In this document: positions 25,362 to 36,229 of the stretch, piece after piece | Position numbering within the stretch: position 1 is the first letter of the stretch | Layout of the letters: every line of letters starts with the position of its first letter | Assembly (NCBI RefSeq): GCF_900142445.1 | Contig: NZ_FRAV01000021.1 | Span: 1-64,000 of the forward strand | DNA length: 64,000 nt | Direction of reading: 5' to 3' | Origin: Chryseobacterium polytrichastri | GTDB lineage: Bacteria > Bacteroidota > Bacteroidia > Flavobacteriales > Weeksellaceae | Program-made: the position numbers and the translations under genes | Notes under the pieces: model-generated | Databases searched by the model: none | Seen by the model: the letters and a program-made list of their open reading frames with translations, nothing else | Told to the model about the DNA's origin: nothing

Positions 25362-26627
25362 ATGATGAAAGAGAAAAATCGGCAGGCTGTTACGTTGGAG
25401 AATATCCGAAAAGCGGCTGAGAGACTCAAAGAAGTCAGTGTCCGAACTCCATTGTCAGTCAATAATAATTTATCAACAGTTTATCAGGCCAACATTAATT
25501 TTAAAAGAGAAGACCTACAACGGGTAAGATCTTATAAAATACGTGGGGCTTATAATAAAATGGTAACGCTTTCTAAAGAAATTCTTTCGAAAGGAGTGGT
25601 GTGTGCCAGCGCAGGAAATCATGCGCAAGGAGTTGCTTTTGCATGCAGTGCGATGAAGACAAAAGGAACCATATTTATGCCTTTGCCAACACCCGGTCAG
25701 AAATTAGAACAGGTAAAAATGTTTGGTGGTAATTATGTAGATGTAGTTCTCTATGGAGATACTTTTGATGAAGCTAAAGATGCGGCCTTAGAGTTTTGCG
25801 AAAAGAATGAAGGCGTATTTATCCATCCATTTGACGATCCTGCTATTATTGAAGGACAAGCTACGGTAGCATTGGAAATCTTGGAACAAGCAGATGGACT
25901 TATCGATTACCTTTTTCTACCGATTGGCGGTGGCGGATTAGCAGCTGGCGTTTGCAGTGTCTTTCAAAGCCTCTCGCCGAAAACTAAAATTATAGGAACA
26001 GAACCTTCCGGAGCCGCCAGCATGACCAAAGCAATGGAACAAGGGAAGCCTTTTCATTTAGAAAAAATAAGTCGTTTTGTAGATGGAGCAGCAGTGCAAA
26101 AAGTAGGAGATCTGAATTTCAATATCTGTCAGAATGCATTGCATGATGTCGTTACGATTGAGGAAGGAATGATCTGTGAAACCATACTTTCGCTATATAA
26201 CAAAGATGCGGTGGTGGTAGAACCTGCAGGAGCTTTATCGGTGGCTGCTTTAGAGAAATACAAAGAAGAAATAAAAGGGAAAAATGTAGTATGCATTATC
26301 AGTGGAAGCAATAATGACATTACCCGAATGGAAGAGATAAAAGAAAAGGCATTGCTATATGCTGGGTTAAAACATTACTTTTTGGTGAGATTTCCTCAGC
26401 GTCCGGGTGCTTTAAAATCTTTTGTGATGGATGTTTTGGGACCTAACGATGACATTACAACCTTTGAATACACCAAGAAAAATTCAAAAGAGAAAGGGAT
26501 AGCGGTAGTTGGGATTGTATTAAAGAATAATGAAGATTTTGAACCTTTATTATTTAATATGAAAAAATATGATTTTTTCGTCAACTATCTTAACAATGAT
26601 CCTTCCTTAATGACTCTTCTTATTTAA
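25362..26627 (+). CDS. ilvA: Threonine ammonia-lyase (threonine dehydratase)
   Basis: 421 residues from the ATG at 25362; an in-frame TTG at 25356 overlaps ilvC and is less likely. A PLP enzyme that makes 2-oxobutanoate for isoleucine. The PLP lysine is in RSYKIRGAYNKM, and the GGGGLAAG phosphate loop and SGSNND segment are present. A single C-terminal ACT-like domain (about 325-421; RFPQRPGALKSFVMDVLG) is typical of the shorter regulated form. It ends the ilv operon before a strong hairpin. Confidence 0.93.
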   Translation: MMKEKNRQAVTLENIRKAAERLKEVSVRTPLSVNNNLSTVYQANINFKREDLQRVRSYKIRGAYNKMVTLSKEILSKGVVCASAGNHAQGVAFACSAMKTKGTIFMPLPTPGQKLEQVKMFGGNYVDVVLYGDTFDEAKDAALEFCEKNEGVFIHPFDDPAIIEGQATVALEILEQADGLIDYLFLPIGGGGLAAGVCSVFQSLSPKTKIIGTEPSGAASMTKAMEQGKPFHLEKISRFVDGAAVQKVGDLNFNICQNALHDVVTIEEGMICETILSLYNKDAVVVEPAGALSVAALEKYKEEIKGKNVVCIISGSNNDITRMEEIKEKALLYAGLKHYFLVRFPQRPGALKSFVMDVLGPNDDITTFEYTKKNSKEKGIAVVGIVLKNNEDFEPLLFNMKKYDFFVNYLNNDPSLMTLLI

Positions 26628-26660
26628 ATAAACAGACCGTTCTAAAAATCAATGATGAAA

Positions 26661-26689
26661 AGAAAGCTTCACAATTTGTGAAGCTTTCT
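26661..26689. terminator. Hairpin at the end of the ilv operon
   Basis: A perfect 12-bp inverted repeat (agaaagcttcac/gtgaagctttct) with a 5-base loop lies 34 bases after ilvA. The T-run is weak (tattat), so termination efficiency is uncertain. Confidence 0.65.
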
Positions 26690-26750
26690 GTATTATATAA
26701 CTGTGATTAACTATGTCTGATCTTCAATATCAAAGAAAAGGACAGTTTTT

Positions 26751-28220
26751 TTATCTCTCCAACGTAAAATTAGGAATCACTTTGGGACGCTCCGCCTCAT
26801 TGGCAACTTTCCAAGAAGTTCTGTACATCCATTCCGTCATTTTATAGAGCTTCTTAAAATTAATATTTTCAGATTCATCTTGTGGCGTATGGTATTGATC
26901 GTGCAAAACGCTCGTGAAAAATATTGCAGGAATTCCCACTTTAGCATACGGAAGATGATCACTTCTAAAATAGAAATATTCGGCATGGTTTGGAGAATCC
27001 CAATCTTTCAGATACTTGAATTTTGTACTTTCATTATTGGCATCTTCAGCCATTTTTACCAATTCTTCAGAGTTTTTATGAGGAGCATTTCCACCTAATA
27101 AAGCTGCTTCATTATTATCATTTCTCCCGATCATATCACCATTCAGAACGGCAACTATTTTTTCTTTAGGAACAACAGGATGGGCTGCATGCCACCTTGA
27201 ACCTAACAATCCTCTTTCTTCGGCTCCGTGAAAAACAAATAAAATACTTCTTTTTCCCGGTTGCTTTTTATAAGCTCTTGCCATAGCTAACATGGCAACG
27301 CAAGTACTCGCATTATCGTCCGCCCCGTTGTAGATCGTATCGTTTTTTACAGGATGTCTTATTCCGTCATGATCCTGATGTCCGCTTAGCAATACATATT
27401 CCTCTTTTAATTTAGGATCAGTTCCGTCTATTTTTCCGATGATGTTCACCGAAGGATATTTATAGGTTTCTGTGATGAGGTTTAAAGAAATTTTTGGATT
27501 GCTTTTTACCCAATTGGCATTTTCTTTTTTGATCCAAAGAACAGGAATATTATTGGTTACCTTTTCTCTTAATCCTTCAACTCCGTAAGAACCTCTCGTC
27601 ATTTGCGGTAACACTTCAACCCAACTTTTTTCAGAAATATCATCTGTGATAAAGATGATTCCTTTTGCGCCTAATTCATAGGCTTTGTTGTAGTATTTTG
27701 TTCTTACAAATCCGGGATATCTTCTTACGAAAAGAGTCATCTCTTTGTCGATATTTTTATCAGACGCGTTGATGGCAAGAATTTTTCCTTTTAGATTTAA
27801 TTTAGATAGATCTTCAGGTTCGGTAGTTCCTGCATAAACAATTTCAGTATCAATATTGGTATTAACAGGTTCTGCTACTAAAAAGTCTTTCCATAATTTT
27901 AAAGTGTTATCTCCAATTTTCAAGCTGCTTTGCGGAATCACCTGATGCCTGTACATATCAAAAAACTGAAAGAAAGTTCCGTTATCTCCTGCAGGTTTCA
28001 TTCCTGCTTCTTTAGCTTTGTCGGCCAACCACATCGATACTTTTAATTCATCTAATGTTCCGGCTTCACGCCCCCAAAACTGATCGGCAGCCAATTCATA
28101 CATATCTTTTTTAAGATCTGTTTCTTTGATGGCAGAAACCAACGGTTTTTTATAGTTTTGAGCGTTTCCCAAACTAAAAATAAATGCGGCTACAATTGAT
28201 AACAGGTATCCTTTTTTCAT
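26751..28220 (-). CDS. Secreted M28-family metallopeptidase
   Basis: 489 residues with a signal peptide (cleavage near GNAQ). A PA-like insert lies in the middle (about 130-250, AKGIIFITDD), then the di-zinc peptidase core: LSGHQDHDG, NGADDNAST, catalytic Glu pair in GAEERGLLGS, MIGRND and the late His in HDQYHTPQDE. It is probably an exported aminopeptidase. It lies 12 bases downstream of a small hypothetical gene on the same strand. Confidence 0.9.
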   Translation of the reverse strand: MKKGYLLSIVAAFIFSLGNAQNYKKPLVSAIKETDLKKDMYELAADQFWGREAGTLDELKVSMWLADKAKEAGMKPAGDNGTFFQFFDMYRHQVIPQSSLKIGDNTLKLWKDFLVAEPVNTNIDTEIVYAGTTEPEDLSKLNLKGKILAINASDKNIDKEMTLFVRRYPGFVRTKYYNKAYELGAKGIIFITDDISEKSWVEVLPQMTRGSYGVEGLREKVTNNIPVLWIKKENANWVKSNPKISLNLITETYKYPSVNIIGKIDGTDPKLKEEYVLLSGHQDHDGIRHPVKNDTIYNGADDNASTCVAMLAMARAYKKQPGKRSILFVFHGAEERGLLGSRWHAAHPVVPKEKIVAVLNGDMIGRNDNNEAALLGGNAPHKNSEELVKMAEDANNESTKFKYLKDWDSPNHAEYFYFRSDHLPYAKVGIPAIFFTSVLHDQYHTPQDESENINFKKLYKMTEWMYRTSWKVANEAERPKVIPNFTLER

Positions 28221-28231
28221 GGTGATTTTAT

Positions 28232-28468
28232 TTAGTTTAAAGTACTCAGTTTTTCTGAAAACTCCTTTGAGAATTCTTTTCGGTCTTCTTCTAATTTTTC
28301 TTTATTGGAAGGTAAAATATAATTGAAAAGTACTTTATCTTCGTTATCTAAAAAAACGATTTCCTTTTCTTCTCCATCAATCATTTGAGCAAAAATCTCC
28401 CACATTGGCGTGTCTTTTAATCTTAATAATTCAAAAAACTGCTCTGCTTTTATTTGTATTGTCTTCAT
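28232..28468 (-). CDS. Small hypothetical protein
   Basis: 78 residues, acidic and helical, with no signal peptide or membrane helix. The sequence (LRLKDTPMWEIFAQMIDGEE) is not recognised. It is closely spaced with the M28 peptidase gene and likely co-transcribed. The C-terminal third is a charged helix. Confidence 0.6.
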   Translation of the reverse strand: MKTIQIKAEQFFELLRLKDTPMWEIFAQMIDGEEKEIVFLDNEDKVLFNYILPSNKEKLEEDRKEFSKEFSEKLSTLN

Positions 28469-28511
28469 TTTATTTTTTTATTACTAATTGCTCATTATCT
28501 ATTATTTGCCA

Positions 28512-30716
28512 TTAAAATTCTAGTAATTTTAATTTAAACTGTATGGCAAAGTTTTGTTTAAAATTGGGGGTTGTATAGTAACCCACTCTATAGAATACGC
28601 CTAAATTGAAATAGCTTGAAAGAAAATTTGTCCATTCCAAACCTACTTCCTGATACAGGTGATCTAGTTTTCTAAATTTGAACTGGTGATATTCAGGATG
28701 CTTCATATCTCCGATAGTTCCTCTTAATACAAAGTCGAAGCTTGAAATGTTCTGTCCGAAACTTTTAAAATACCAAGGAATTTTATGAGTGAAATAATAC
28801 GCGACAAATTTATCATTGTAATATTTTCCGCCTTCCAGTGTTGCAAATCCTAGAAAAGAGGTTAAGTTAAAATTAAAATCTTTTCTAGTGGATGCTAAAC
28901 CATTCATCGTAAAGTTTTTCCAAATCGGGGCATCACCTAACACCATTCCTCCATACAACCTGAAACCAGTGGTTCCGAACATTGTTTTAAAATTATGAAG
29001 AAACAGTAAGTCAAAACGGGAATAATTGAAATCTCCTCCTAACGTTTTGTAACTCTGCTCGTAATTCAGATAGATTTCCGGAAATTTCTGGTCAAGTAAT
29101 GATTTTCCTTGCGGGGTCATAATATTGGTAGAATTCGGAGAATATTTTAAAGTAACCAAAGTACTAACGTTATCAAAAGACGATCCTCTGCCTCTGAATG
29201 AGTAATCAAACATCGCTTCTTCAAGGTTTCTTCTGGTTGCAAAAACTAAAGTAAGTGCATTGGTGATGTCATTGTTATAGGATACGGATGCTCCTCTGAA
29301 GTGGAAATATCTGTCATTGTTGATATTGTTTCCATAATTCATAGTTCGCATTTTAAAGCTCCAAAGTTTTCTGTAAAACTCTCCGGAAGCGGTAACGTCA
29401 TTGTAATATTCAACTCTGAAATAAGAATTTTTTTCCAATGTTGTTTTCATATCAAGCCCGATTCCATATTTCCATTTATCATCTTTAAAACCGTATGCAA
29501 AGTAATAGTCAGGTGAAAAATATGGATTGAAATTTTCATTAAGCTTAGCTTTTAATCCCACTCTAAATCCTTCATATGAGTTATAATTTACAACCTCATC
29601 AATTGCAAAATCCAAACTTTTAACTCTGATTTGTCCATTCAACAAACCCGATAAAACTTGGGCTTTGTTATCTATATTGTATTTTTTTCCCAGACTGTCG
29701 ATTGTTTTGTAGGTGTTTCTTTCTCTTTCCGTTAAAGGATCAGTTCGGTATCGGTCCAGGCTTTTTCCATCAGCATTTTTTACGGAGAAGGTATAGCCTT
29801 TAAAATCTTTTTTATCTTCAGGAATGGGTGTTTTGAAGTCGAAATATCTCGACGATAGAAAAGCATATGTCCCGAAACTTTGTTTATTTTTTTTTGTAGG
29901 CTTTTCCTCAGGATGGTCTTTATCATCTTCCTGCATTGCCATCCTGTTCATTCTTAATTTTACAGTTTCGTGAGCCAGAAACCATTTATCATTATAGAAA
30001 ATCCATGTGCTGGTAATAATTCCGTCGTTTTTATTTTTACTGAAATTTTCTATTTTTTTGATTCCGTAGGTTTCTGTATCAATATAAATAGCACCATTGT
30101 ATTTCCTTTTTTTATCAGGCTTTTTATAATTTACTTCACGAAAACGGATAACGAAATTTTTTCGGCCATCCATCTCAAGAGTATCCGTTAAAAAGAATCT
30201 GTACAAGCCTCTGTTTTCCTGTTTTAGCTGGGTCGGGATTTTCTCTCTGTTGCTTTGTTGCAGAGCAATCATTTCATAAATAGGTTGCTTAAGACCCGAA
30301 ATTCTGTTGTCCAGAATATTGATCTTTTCTCCATATTTTGTTGAATATAAAAACTCCTGAGCCCTTTCCCAAAGGAATAATTTACTTTTGGCAAATATCT
30401 GTCTCGCAGAAATGTTGTTTAAGGAATCTTTCTCTCTTTTTTTCTTGAATAAATTGTTATCTTCAAAGAACCGGTTATACTGTGAAATACTGTCTTCATC
30501 AATATCCAATGAAATTTTTTCGTAAGATTTATAGGCGTAAGATTCTAAACTTTTAGGAGAGTTTTTTGTGAAATTCTGATTCACTTTTTTAAGAATCTCT
30601 AATGCTCTGGGGTCGCTTTTGTCCTCGATGACAACAGCTTCAATATCCGTAACTTTTGATTGTGAGAAACCAAAAATGTATGTGAAAAAAAATAAAAATA
30701 ATAAGACCCTTTTCAT
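28512..30716 (-). CDS. DUF5686 family outer-membrane protein
   Basis: About 734 residues from the ATG at 30716, which begins a signal peptide (cleavage near FGFSQ); the frame extends upstream to 30734 without a better start. It matches the DUF5686 family: an N-terminal periplasmic domain with the SDPRALEILKKVNQN motif and a C-terminal beta-barrel ending in aromatic-terminated strands (last residues KLKLLEF). It is paralogous to the neighbouring 817-residue protein but lacks its N-terminal carboxypeptidase-like domain. The function is unknown. Confidence 0.82.
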   Translation of the reverse strand: MKRVLLFLFFFTYIFGFSQSKVTDIEAVVIEDKSDPRALEILKKVNQNFTKNSPKSLESYAYKSYEKISLDIDEDSISQYNRFFEDNNLFKKKREKDSLNNISARQIFAKSKLFLWERAQEFLYSTKYGEKINILDNRISGLKQPIYEMIALQQSNREKIPTQLKQENRGLYRFFLTDTLEMDGRKNFVIRFREVNYKKPDKKRKYNGAIYIDTETYGIKKIENFSKNKNDGIITSTWIFYNDKWFLAHETVKLRMNRMAMQEDDKDHPEEKPTKKNKQSFGTYAFLSSRYFDFKTPIPEDKKDFKGYTFSVKNADGKSLDRYRTDPLTERERNTYKTIDSLGKKYNIDNKAQVLSGLLNGQIRVKSLDFAIDEVVNYNSYEGFRVGLKAKLNENFNPYFSPDYYFAYGFKDDKWKYGIGLDMKTTLEKNSYFRVEYYNDVTASGEFYRKLWSFKMRTMNYGNNINNDRYFHFRGASVSYNNDITNALTLVFATRRNLEEAMFDYSFRGRGSSFDNVSTLVTLKYSPNSTNIMTPQGKSLLDQKFPEIYLNYEQSYKTLGGDFNYSRFDLLFLHNFKTMFGTTGFRLYGGMVLGDAPIWKNFTMNGLASTRKDFNFNLTSFLGFATLEGGKYYNDKFVAYYFTHKIPWYFKSFGQNISSFDFVLRGTIGDMKHPEYHQFKFRKLDHLYQEVGLEWTNFLSSYFNLGVFYRVGYYTTPNFKQNFAIQFKLKLLEF

Positions 30717-30818
30717 GCAAAAAACTACTCCCAAAATTAGTGATATTTATCGTTACTCAAAAGTTTTGTTAATTGATATTAATGTGGTTGTATCATCGGA
30801 ATTATCTTTTAAAGCAAA

Positions 30819-30842
30819 ACTCCCGAAAAATATTCCGGGAGT
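30819..30842 (-). terminator. Terminator downstream of the longer DUF5686 gene
   Basis: Arms actcccg and cgggagt (30819-30825, 30836-30842) with a T-run when read on the minus strand, 23 bases past the stop. Confidence 0.7.
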
Positions 30843-30864
30843 GCTCTGATGTATGTTTAATTTT

Positions 30865-33318
30865 TTACAAGACATTTAATCTAAACTTTATTCCGACATT
30901 ATCTTTAAACTGAGAAGTCTGGTAGTATCCTAACCTGTAAGAAAGGCCAACATCTAAACTTCTGCCCAAAAATCTGTTCCACATAAACCCGACTTCTTGA
31001 TAATAATGATCCAAAACCTGGAATTGGAACTGATGATCTTCCCTGTTTTTTAAATTTCCGATGGCAGATTGATATTCAATTTCGATCGTAGAATATTTTT
31101 TCCCAAGAGTTTTAAACCTAAAAGGAAGAGATTGCGAAACTTTAAATGCCACAAATTTATCAACAAAGAAAGTTCCGGAAGGCATTGTTGCAAACCCCAT
31201 ATTGGAAGGGGTACTGATGTTCGAATACCATTTGTCGACGTTGGTATCATTTTGTCCTGCAATTTCAAAGTTTTTCCAGATCGGAGCATTTCCTGAAGAG
31301 ATTCCACCGAAAAGCTTGATGTTGGTATAGCCTAATTTTGATCTGAACTGATGAATAATTAATGCATCTAATCGGTGATAATCTAATTCTCCACCTAACG
31401 TCTCAAACCCTTTTTCATAATTCATGAATATTTGAGGGTAGCTTTTTTCATACGTAAATTTCCCGCTTGGCGTCATGATATTTTTATCATTCGGAGAATA
31501 TTTTAAAGATAATGTTGCACTTGTATTGTCGAAGTGACTTCCTAAGTTTTTATACTGATAATTGAAAAGAGCCTGTTGTTTTTCTTTATTCACCGCAATT
31601 TTCATGCTCAATGAATTGGAAACATCGTAAAGAAATGAAGCTCCCCATTTCTGATTTTTGTAGAAAGTTCCATTATGAAGATCCAGATTCATATCCGTAA
31701 TTTTCATTATCATATCCCACATGTTATTGCTGAATCTTCCCGCAGCAAATACATCGTCTACATAATCAATCCTGAAAATTGAAGTTCTCTTATCAGACAA
31801 TTTCACATCCAGACCCAAACCGTATTTCCATGTATGATCTTTAAATCCGTATCCGAAATAGCCATCAGGAGAAAATGTTTTATTGAATTTTTCATTTAAT
31901 TTCAAACCGGCTCCTAAACGTAAACCTTGATATTTATCGTAACTGAAGAGTTTGGTAATATCAAAATCAATCATTTTATAGCGGATATTTCCCCTCATCA
32001 ATTGGGTTAAAGTATTTAATTTTTTCTCAAAATCATGCTTTTGTACAAAGCTGTCAATTTTTGTATAGGTTAAGCTTTCTCTTGCCGTCAGACTGTCGGT
32101 TCTGTATTGATTTAAAAGGCTTCCGTCAGAATTTTTCATTTCCAGAGAATAGCCTTTGAATTCCGATGCTTTTTGCTGTTGATTCAATTCAAAATCAAAA
32201 AATCGGTTTTTAACATAGAGATAATTTCCGAACTTCTTTTTATTGTATTTGGTTTTTTCTCCAGGCTTTAGGCTGTCTTTTTTTGAAGTATTAAAACTTT
32301 GGTTTCCCATTTTTAATTTAATGTCTTCATAATCTAAAAACCATTTTCCATCAATAGGTTTCCAGACAGAAACAATATTTCCTTCGTTTTGTTTTTTGTT
32401 GATACTTTCAAATTTTTTCAAGGCATAGGTCTGAGAATCAATAAAGATTTTCCCGTTGAATTTTCTCGGATTTTGTTTCTTTTTATCTGTAATTTCTTTG
32501 AATTTAATGACATAGGTTTTTCTACCGTCAAGCTGTAAAGTATCAGAAAGATAAAAATTAAACAGTTTTCTGTTTTCAGGTCTTAGTTGTCTTGGAGTTC
32601 TGTCTAAATTGGAGATATTAATGGCCAACGCTTCATAAATAGGGTTCTTAAACCCAGACATTTTGTTGTCAATAATATTGGTTTTTTCGCCAAAACTTTT
32701 TGAATATTTGTATTCAGTTGCTTTTTCCCAAAGAAACATCTGGCTTTCTTCTGTAGCAGTGAGGAAATCTTCGGTAGTTAATGAATCTTTTTTATCCTTT
32801 TCTTTTTGTTTAAAAGCTTTATGATCTACTTTAGAAAGTGAATCTTTTCTTATCGCCAAGAAATTTTTAAACGTGTCAATCGAATCTTTATCTACATCAA
32901 TGGAAAATTTAGTATAAGATTTAAAATTATAAGTATCTAAAGATTTCGGAGAGTTTTCTTTAGCCCTTTTATTCACCTCATCCAAAATTTTTAATGCTCT
33001 AGCATCGCTTTTATCAGTAATTACAACTCTGTCGATATTATCCAGTTTTTCGGATAGCGGTTTCATTGAAACTTCCATTGATTTTTTTACCTCAGCCAAA
33101 GCATCTTCAAAATTACTGGCCAAAATTTCAACCTTTTTACATTTTGTTTTAAAAGATAATATACCTTCATGATTGGTTTTTCCCAGCAGATTGTCATCAC
33201 AATAAACGGCTACATTTTGGATAGGCTGCTTGTTGTTTTTGTTGAATACCTTCAGTTGCGTCTGACCGAAAAATAGCACCGTAAAGAATAAAAAGAGTGG
33301 AGATAAAAGTTTTGTCAT
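30865..33318 (-). CDS. DUF5686 and carboxypeptidase-like regulatory domain protein
   Basis: 817 residues. A signal peptide (cleavage near FFGQT) is followed by a CarboxypepD_reg-like domain (about 18-95, KVFNKNNKQPIQNVAVYCDD), then the DUF5686 region starting at SDARALKILDEVNKR, and a C-terminal barrel. The architecture suits an outer-membrane protein. It has its own terminator, so it may be a separate unit from its paralogue downstream. Divergence between the two argues for an old duplication. Confidence 0.85.
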   Translation of the reverse strand: MTKLLSPLFLFFTVLFFGQTQLKVFNKNNKQPIQNVAVYCDDNLLGKTNHEGILSFKTKCKKVEILASNFEDALAEVKKSMEVSMKPLSEKLDNIDRVVITDKSDARALKILDEVNKRAKENSPKSLDTYNFKSYTKFSIDVDKDSIDTFKNFLAIRKDSLSKVDHKAFKQKEKDKKDSLTTEDFLTATEESQMFLWEKATEYKYSKSFGEKTNIIDNKMSGFKNPIYEALAINISNLDRTPRQLRPENRKLFNFYLSDTLQLDGRKTYVIKFKEITDKKKQNPRKFNGKIFIDSQTYALKKFESINKKQNEGNIVSVWKPIDGKWFLDYEDIKLKMGNQSFNTSKKDSLKPGEKTKYNKKKFGNYLYVKNRFFDFELNQQQKASEFKGYSLEMKNSDGSLLNQYRTDSLTARESLTYTKIDSFVQKHDFEKKLNTLTQLMRGNIRYKMIDFDITKLFSYDKYQGLRLGAGLKLNEKFNKTFSPDGYFGYGFKDHTWKYGLGLDVKLSDKRTSIFRIDYVDDVFAAGRFSNNMWDMIMKITDMNLDLHNGTFYKNQKWGASFLYDVSNSLSMKIAVNKEKQQALFNYQYKNLGSHFDNTSATLSLKYSPNDKNIMTPSGKFTYEKSYPQIFMNYEKGFETLGGELDYHRLDALIIHQFRSKLGYTNIKLFGGISSGNAPIWKNFEIAGQNDTNVDKWYSNISTPSNMGFATMPSGTFFVDKFVAFKVSQSLPFRFKTLGKKYSTIEIEYQSAIGNLKNREDHQFQFQVLDHYYQEVGFMWNRFLGRSLDVGLSYRLGYYQTSQFKDNVGIKFRLNVL

Positions 33319-33396
33319 TAGTTTTTTATAGATAAGACAAAACTATTGATAAGAAGGTTACAAAAGTGCGAAGAAAAATATAATCTTTTGTTAAAA

Positions 33397-33437
33397 ATAA
33401 AACCGATTGTATTTCATAGAGATACAATCGGTTTTAT
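33397..33437. terminator. Terminator downstream of alaS
   Basis: A 16-bp perfect inverted repeat (33397-33412 with 33422-33437, core accgattgtat/atacaatcggt) lies 66 bases beyond the alaS stop. Flanking A and T bases allow use from either side. Confidence 0.75.
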
Positions 33438-33502
33438 GATCGATTCAAGTTGCATTAGAATGAAAAATGAATTTTCTTTAAGATTTTTTAAGGCTTTTAT
33501 AA

Positions 33503-36106
33503 TTAAATATTCAACGCCTTCTGATAAGCATTTTCTAAGCCATCAAGGTTTTTACCTCCAGCTGTTGCGAAACCTGGGTTTCCACCGCCACCGCCTTGGA
33601 TTTCTTTTGCCAAGTCTTTAATAAGTGCTCCAGCCTGATAAATTCCTGCTAAATCATCAGAAACACCAACGGTAATCATTGGTTTTCCGTCTGCGTCAGA
33701 AAGGATAATCGTTATAGAAGTTGGGATTTCTTTCTTCAATTGGAATACGATGTCTTTTACAGAACCTGCATCCAAAGAAGTTCTTTTCACTAAAATTAAT
33801 TTATCGCCTTTTTGTTCATAAGCACCTTTCCAGTCACCGATTTCGCCTTTTGCTTTTTCTTTTTTGAATGCTTCAACTTCTGCTTTTAATGCAGCGTTTT
33901 CTTCAATTAATTTTTCGATAGAACGTACAACATCTTTAGATTTCAACAACTGAGAAAGCTCAGTAATCTGTTTTTCCAACCCTTTGAAATATTCTTCAGA
34001 TTTATCACCTGAGATCGCTTCAATTCTTCTGATTCCTGCTGCTGCAGAACTTTCGGAAGTTAATTTGAAATGACCGATTTCACTTGTGTTCTTAACGTGA
34101 GTTCCACCGCAAAGTTCTTTTGAACTTCCAAATTGGATCATTCTTACGCTATCACCATATTTTTCACCAAACAAAGCCATGGCACCTTTGTCAATTGCTT
34201 CTTGGATTGGTATATTTCTGAATTCTTGTAACGCAATACTTTCTTTGATTTTTGCATTCACTTTTTCTTCAACCAAAGCCAATTCCTCCTCCGTCATTTT
34301 ATTAAAGTGCGAGAAGTCAAAACGAAGATATTCAGGACCAACATAAGAACCTTTTTGCTCAACGTGAGTTCCTAAAACATCTCTCAACGCTTCATGCAAA
34401 AGGTGAGTTACTGAGTGATTAGCCTGAGAGTTTTTTCTGTCGGTTACATCTACTTTAGCAGTAAAAGAAGCACTAACATTTTCAGGAAGTTTATTGATTA
34501 AAGAAATAATCAATCCGTTTTCCTTTTTAGTTTCCAATACTTCGAAACTTTCAGTATTATTTTCAAGGATACCTTTATCACCAACCTGTCCACCACCTTC
34601 TGGGTAGAAAGGAGAGTTGCTCAACACAACCTGATAAAATTCACCGTCTTTGTTTTCTACTTTTCTGTATCTTGTAATATAAGTTTCTGCCTCAATTTGG
34701 TCGTAACCCACGAAGTTTTCTTCTCTTTCTTCTAAATTTACCCAATCGTAAACTTTTTGAGCAGAATCTTTTCTACTGTCTTCTACTCTTATTTCCATTT
34801 GCTTTTCAAAGCCTTCTTCATCAATTGTTAATTGCTTTTCTTCAGCAATAATTCTTGAAAGGTCAGCTGGGAAACCATACGTGTCATATAGTTCGAAAAT
34901 TTTATCTCCGGCAAGAGTTTTTTCTCCTTTTTCTTGAGTTTCTTTAATAATACTATCTAATCGAATTAGACCTCTCTCAATCGTTCTTAAGAAAGATTCT
35001 TCTTCACTTTTGATGACTTCGGTAACTAATTTTCCTTGTTTTTCTAATTCAGGAAATACTGATCCCATCTGTTCCTGAAGAACAGCAACCAATTTGTAAA
35101 GGAAAGGTTCTTTTATATCCAGAAATCTGTAAGAATAAGAAATTCCTCTTCTTAAGATTCTTCTGATCACGTAACCGGCACCTCCGTTTGAAGGCAATTG
35201 TCCGTCTGCAATTGCAAAAGAAACCGCTCTGATATGGTCTACCACAACACGGATGGCAATATCTTTTTCGTCTTCTAGAATTCCTGTATATTTTTTATCT
35301 GAAATTTCTTCAACTTTAGCAATTAAAGGCGTAAAAACGTCTGTGTCATAGTTTGAAGATTTTCCTTGAAGCGCCATACAAAGACGCTCGAAGCCCATTC
35401 CTGTATCTACGTGTTGAGCAGGAAGTTTTTCTAACGAACCATCTGCTTTTCTGTTGAATTCCATAAAAACCAGATTCCAAACTTCCACCACTTGAGGATG
35501 ATCATTGTTCACCAATTCAAGCCCTGAAACTTTAGCTTTTTCTTCTGGAGTTCTTAAATCTACATGGATTTCAGAACAAGGTCCGCAAGGCCCGCTTGCT
35601 CCCATTTCCCAGAAGTTATCTTTTTTATTTCCGTTGATAATTCTATCTTCAGAAATATGAGATTTCCAGAAATCATAGGCGTTTTGGTCCCTGTCAAGAT
35701 TCTCAGAAGCGTCTCCTTCAAAAATGGTTACATATAGGTTTTCTTTCGGAATTCCGTACACTTCCGTTAATAATTCCCAGGCAAAAGCAATAGCATCTTT
35801 TTTGAAATAATCACCAAAAGACCAGTTTCCTAACATCTCAAACATGGTGTGGTGGTAAGTATCTCTACCTACATCATCCAAATCATTATGTTTCCCCGAA
35901 ACTCTCAAACATTTCTGTGTATCGGCAATTCTTGGGGCGGTAGGCGTTTTGTAGCCTAAGAAAAAATCTTTGAACTGCGTCATTCCAGAGTTGGAAAACA
36001 TTAGGGTAGGGTCGTCTTTCAGCACAATTGGAGCCGAAGGAACAATAAGGTGGCCTTTACTTTTAAAATAATCTAAAAATTTTTGACGTATCTCTTGTGA
36101 TGTCAT
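33503..36106 (-). CDS. alaS: Alanine--tRNA ligase
   Basis: 867 residues, full length. The class II catalytic core spans about 1-450 ([16 protein letters not shown] motif 1; the [14 protein letters not shown] motif 3 region). The editing domain has [13 protein letters not shown] and [15 protein letters not shown] zinc/hydrolysis motifs. The C-Ala domain ends with a Gly-rich [15 protein letters not shown] stretch. It is transcribed alone. Confidence 0.97.
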   Translation of the reverse strand: MTSQEIRQKFLDYFKSKGHLIVPSAPIVLKDDPTLMFSNSGMTQFKDFFLGYKTPTAPRIADTQKCLRVSGKHNDLDDVGRDTYHHTMFEMLGNWSFGDYFKKDAIAFAWELLTEVYGIPKENLYVTIFEGDASENLDRDQNAYDFWKSHISEDRIINGNKKDNFWEMGASGPCGPCSEIHVDLRTPEEKAKVSGLELVNNDHPQVVEVWNLVFMEFNRKADGSLEKLPAQHVDTGMGFERLCMALQGKSSNYDTDVFTPLIAKVEEISDKKYTGILEDEKDIAIRVVVDHIRAVSFAIADGQLPSNGGAGYVIRRILRRGISYSYRFLDIKEPFLYKLVAVLQEQMGSVFPELEKQGKLVTEVIKSEEESFLRTIERGLIRLDSIIKETQEKGEKTLAGDKIFELYDTYGFPADLSRIIAEEKQLTIDEEGFEKQMEIRVEDSRKDSAQKVYDWVNLEEREENFVGYDQIEAETYITRYRKVENKDGEFYQVVLSNSPFYPEGGGQVGDKGILENNTESFEVLETKKENGLIISLINKLPENVSASFTAKVDVTDRKNSQANHSVTHLLHEALRDVLGTHVEQKGSYVGPEYLRFDFSHFNKMTEEELALVEEKVNAKIKESIALQEFRNIPIQEAIDKGAMALFGEKYGDSVRMIQFGSSKELCGGTHVKNTSEIGHFKLTSESSAAAGIRRIEAISGDKSEEYFKGLEKQITELSQLLKSKDVVRSIEKLIEENAALKAEVEAFKKEKAKGEIGDWKGAYEQKGDKLILVKRTSLDAGSVKDIVFQLKKEIPTSITIILSDADGKPMITVGVSDDLAGIYQAGALIKDLAKEIQGGGGGNPGFATAGGKNLDGLENAYQKALNI

Positions 36107-36149
36107 AATGATATATATTGCTTTGCTTTTTACAAATTTTCGATAAATG

Positions 36150-36157
36150 CAAATTTA
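36150..36157 (-). promoter_or_regulatory. Candidate -7 box for alaS
   Basis: On the minus strand this reads TAAATTTG, a perfect TAnnTTTG box 44 bases upstream of the alaS start. No convincing -33 TTTG was found at the usual distance. Confidence 0.35.
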
Positions 36158-36229
36158 CTATTTTTAGCTGATTTAGTTTTAAATATTTAATACTTTTGGA
36201 AAGATTGTTTCAATAGTTTGAAACATTTT

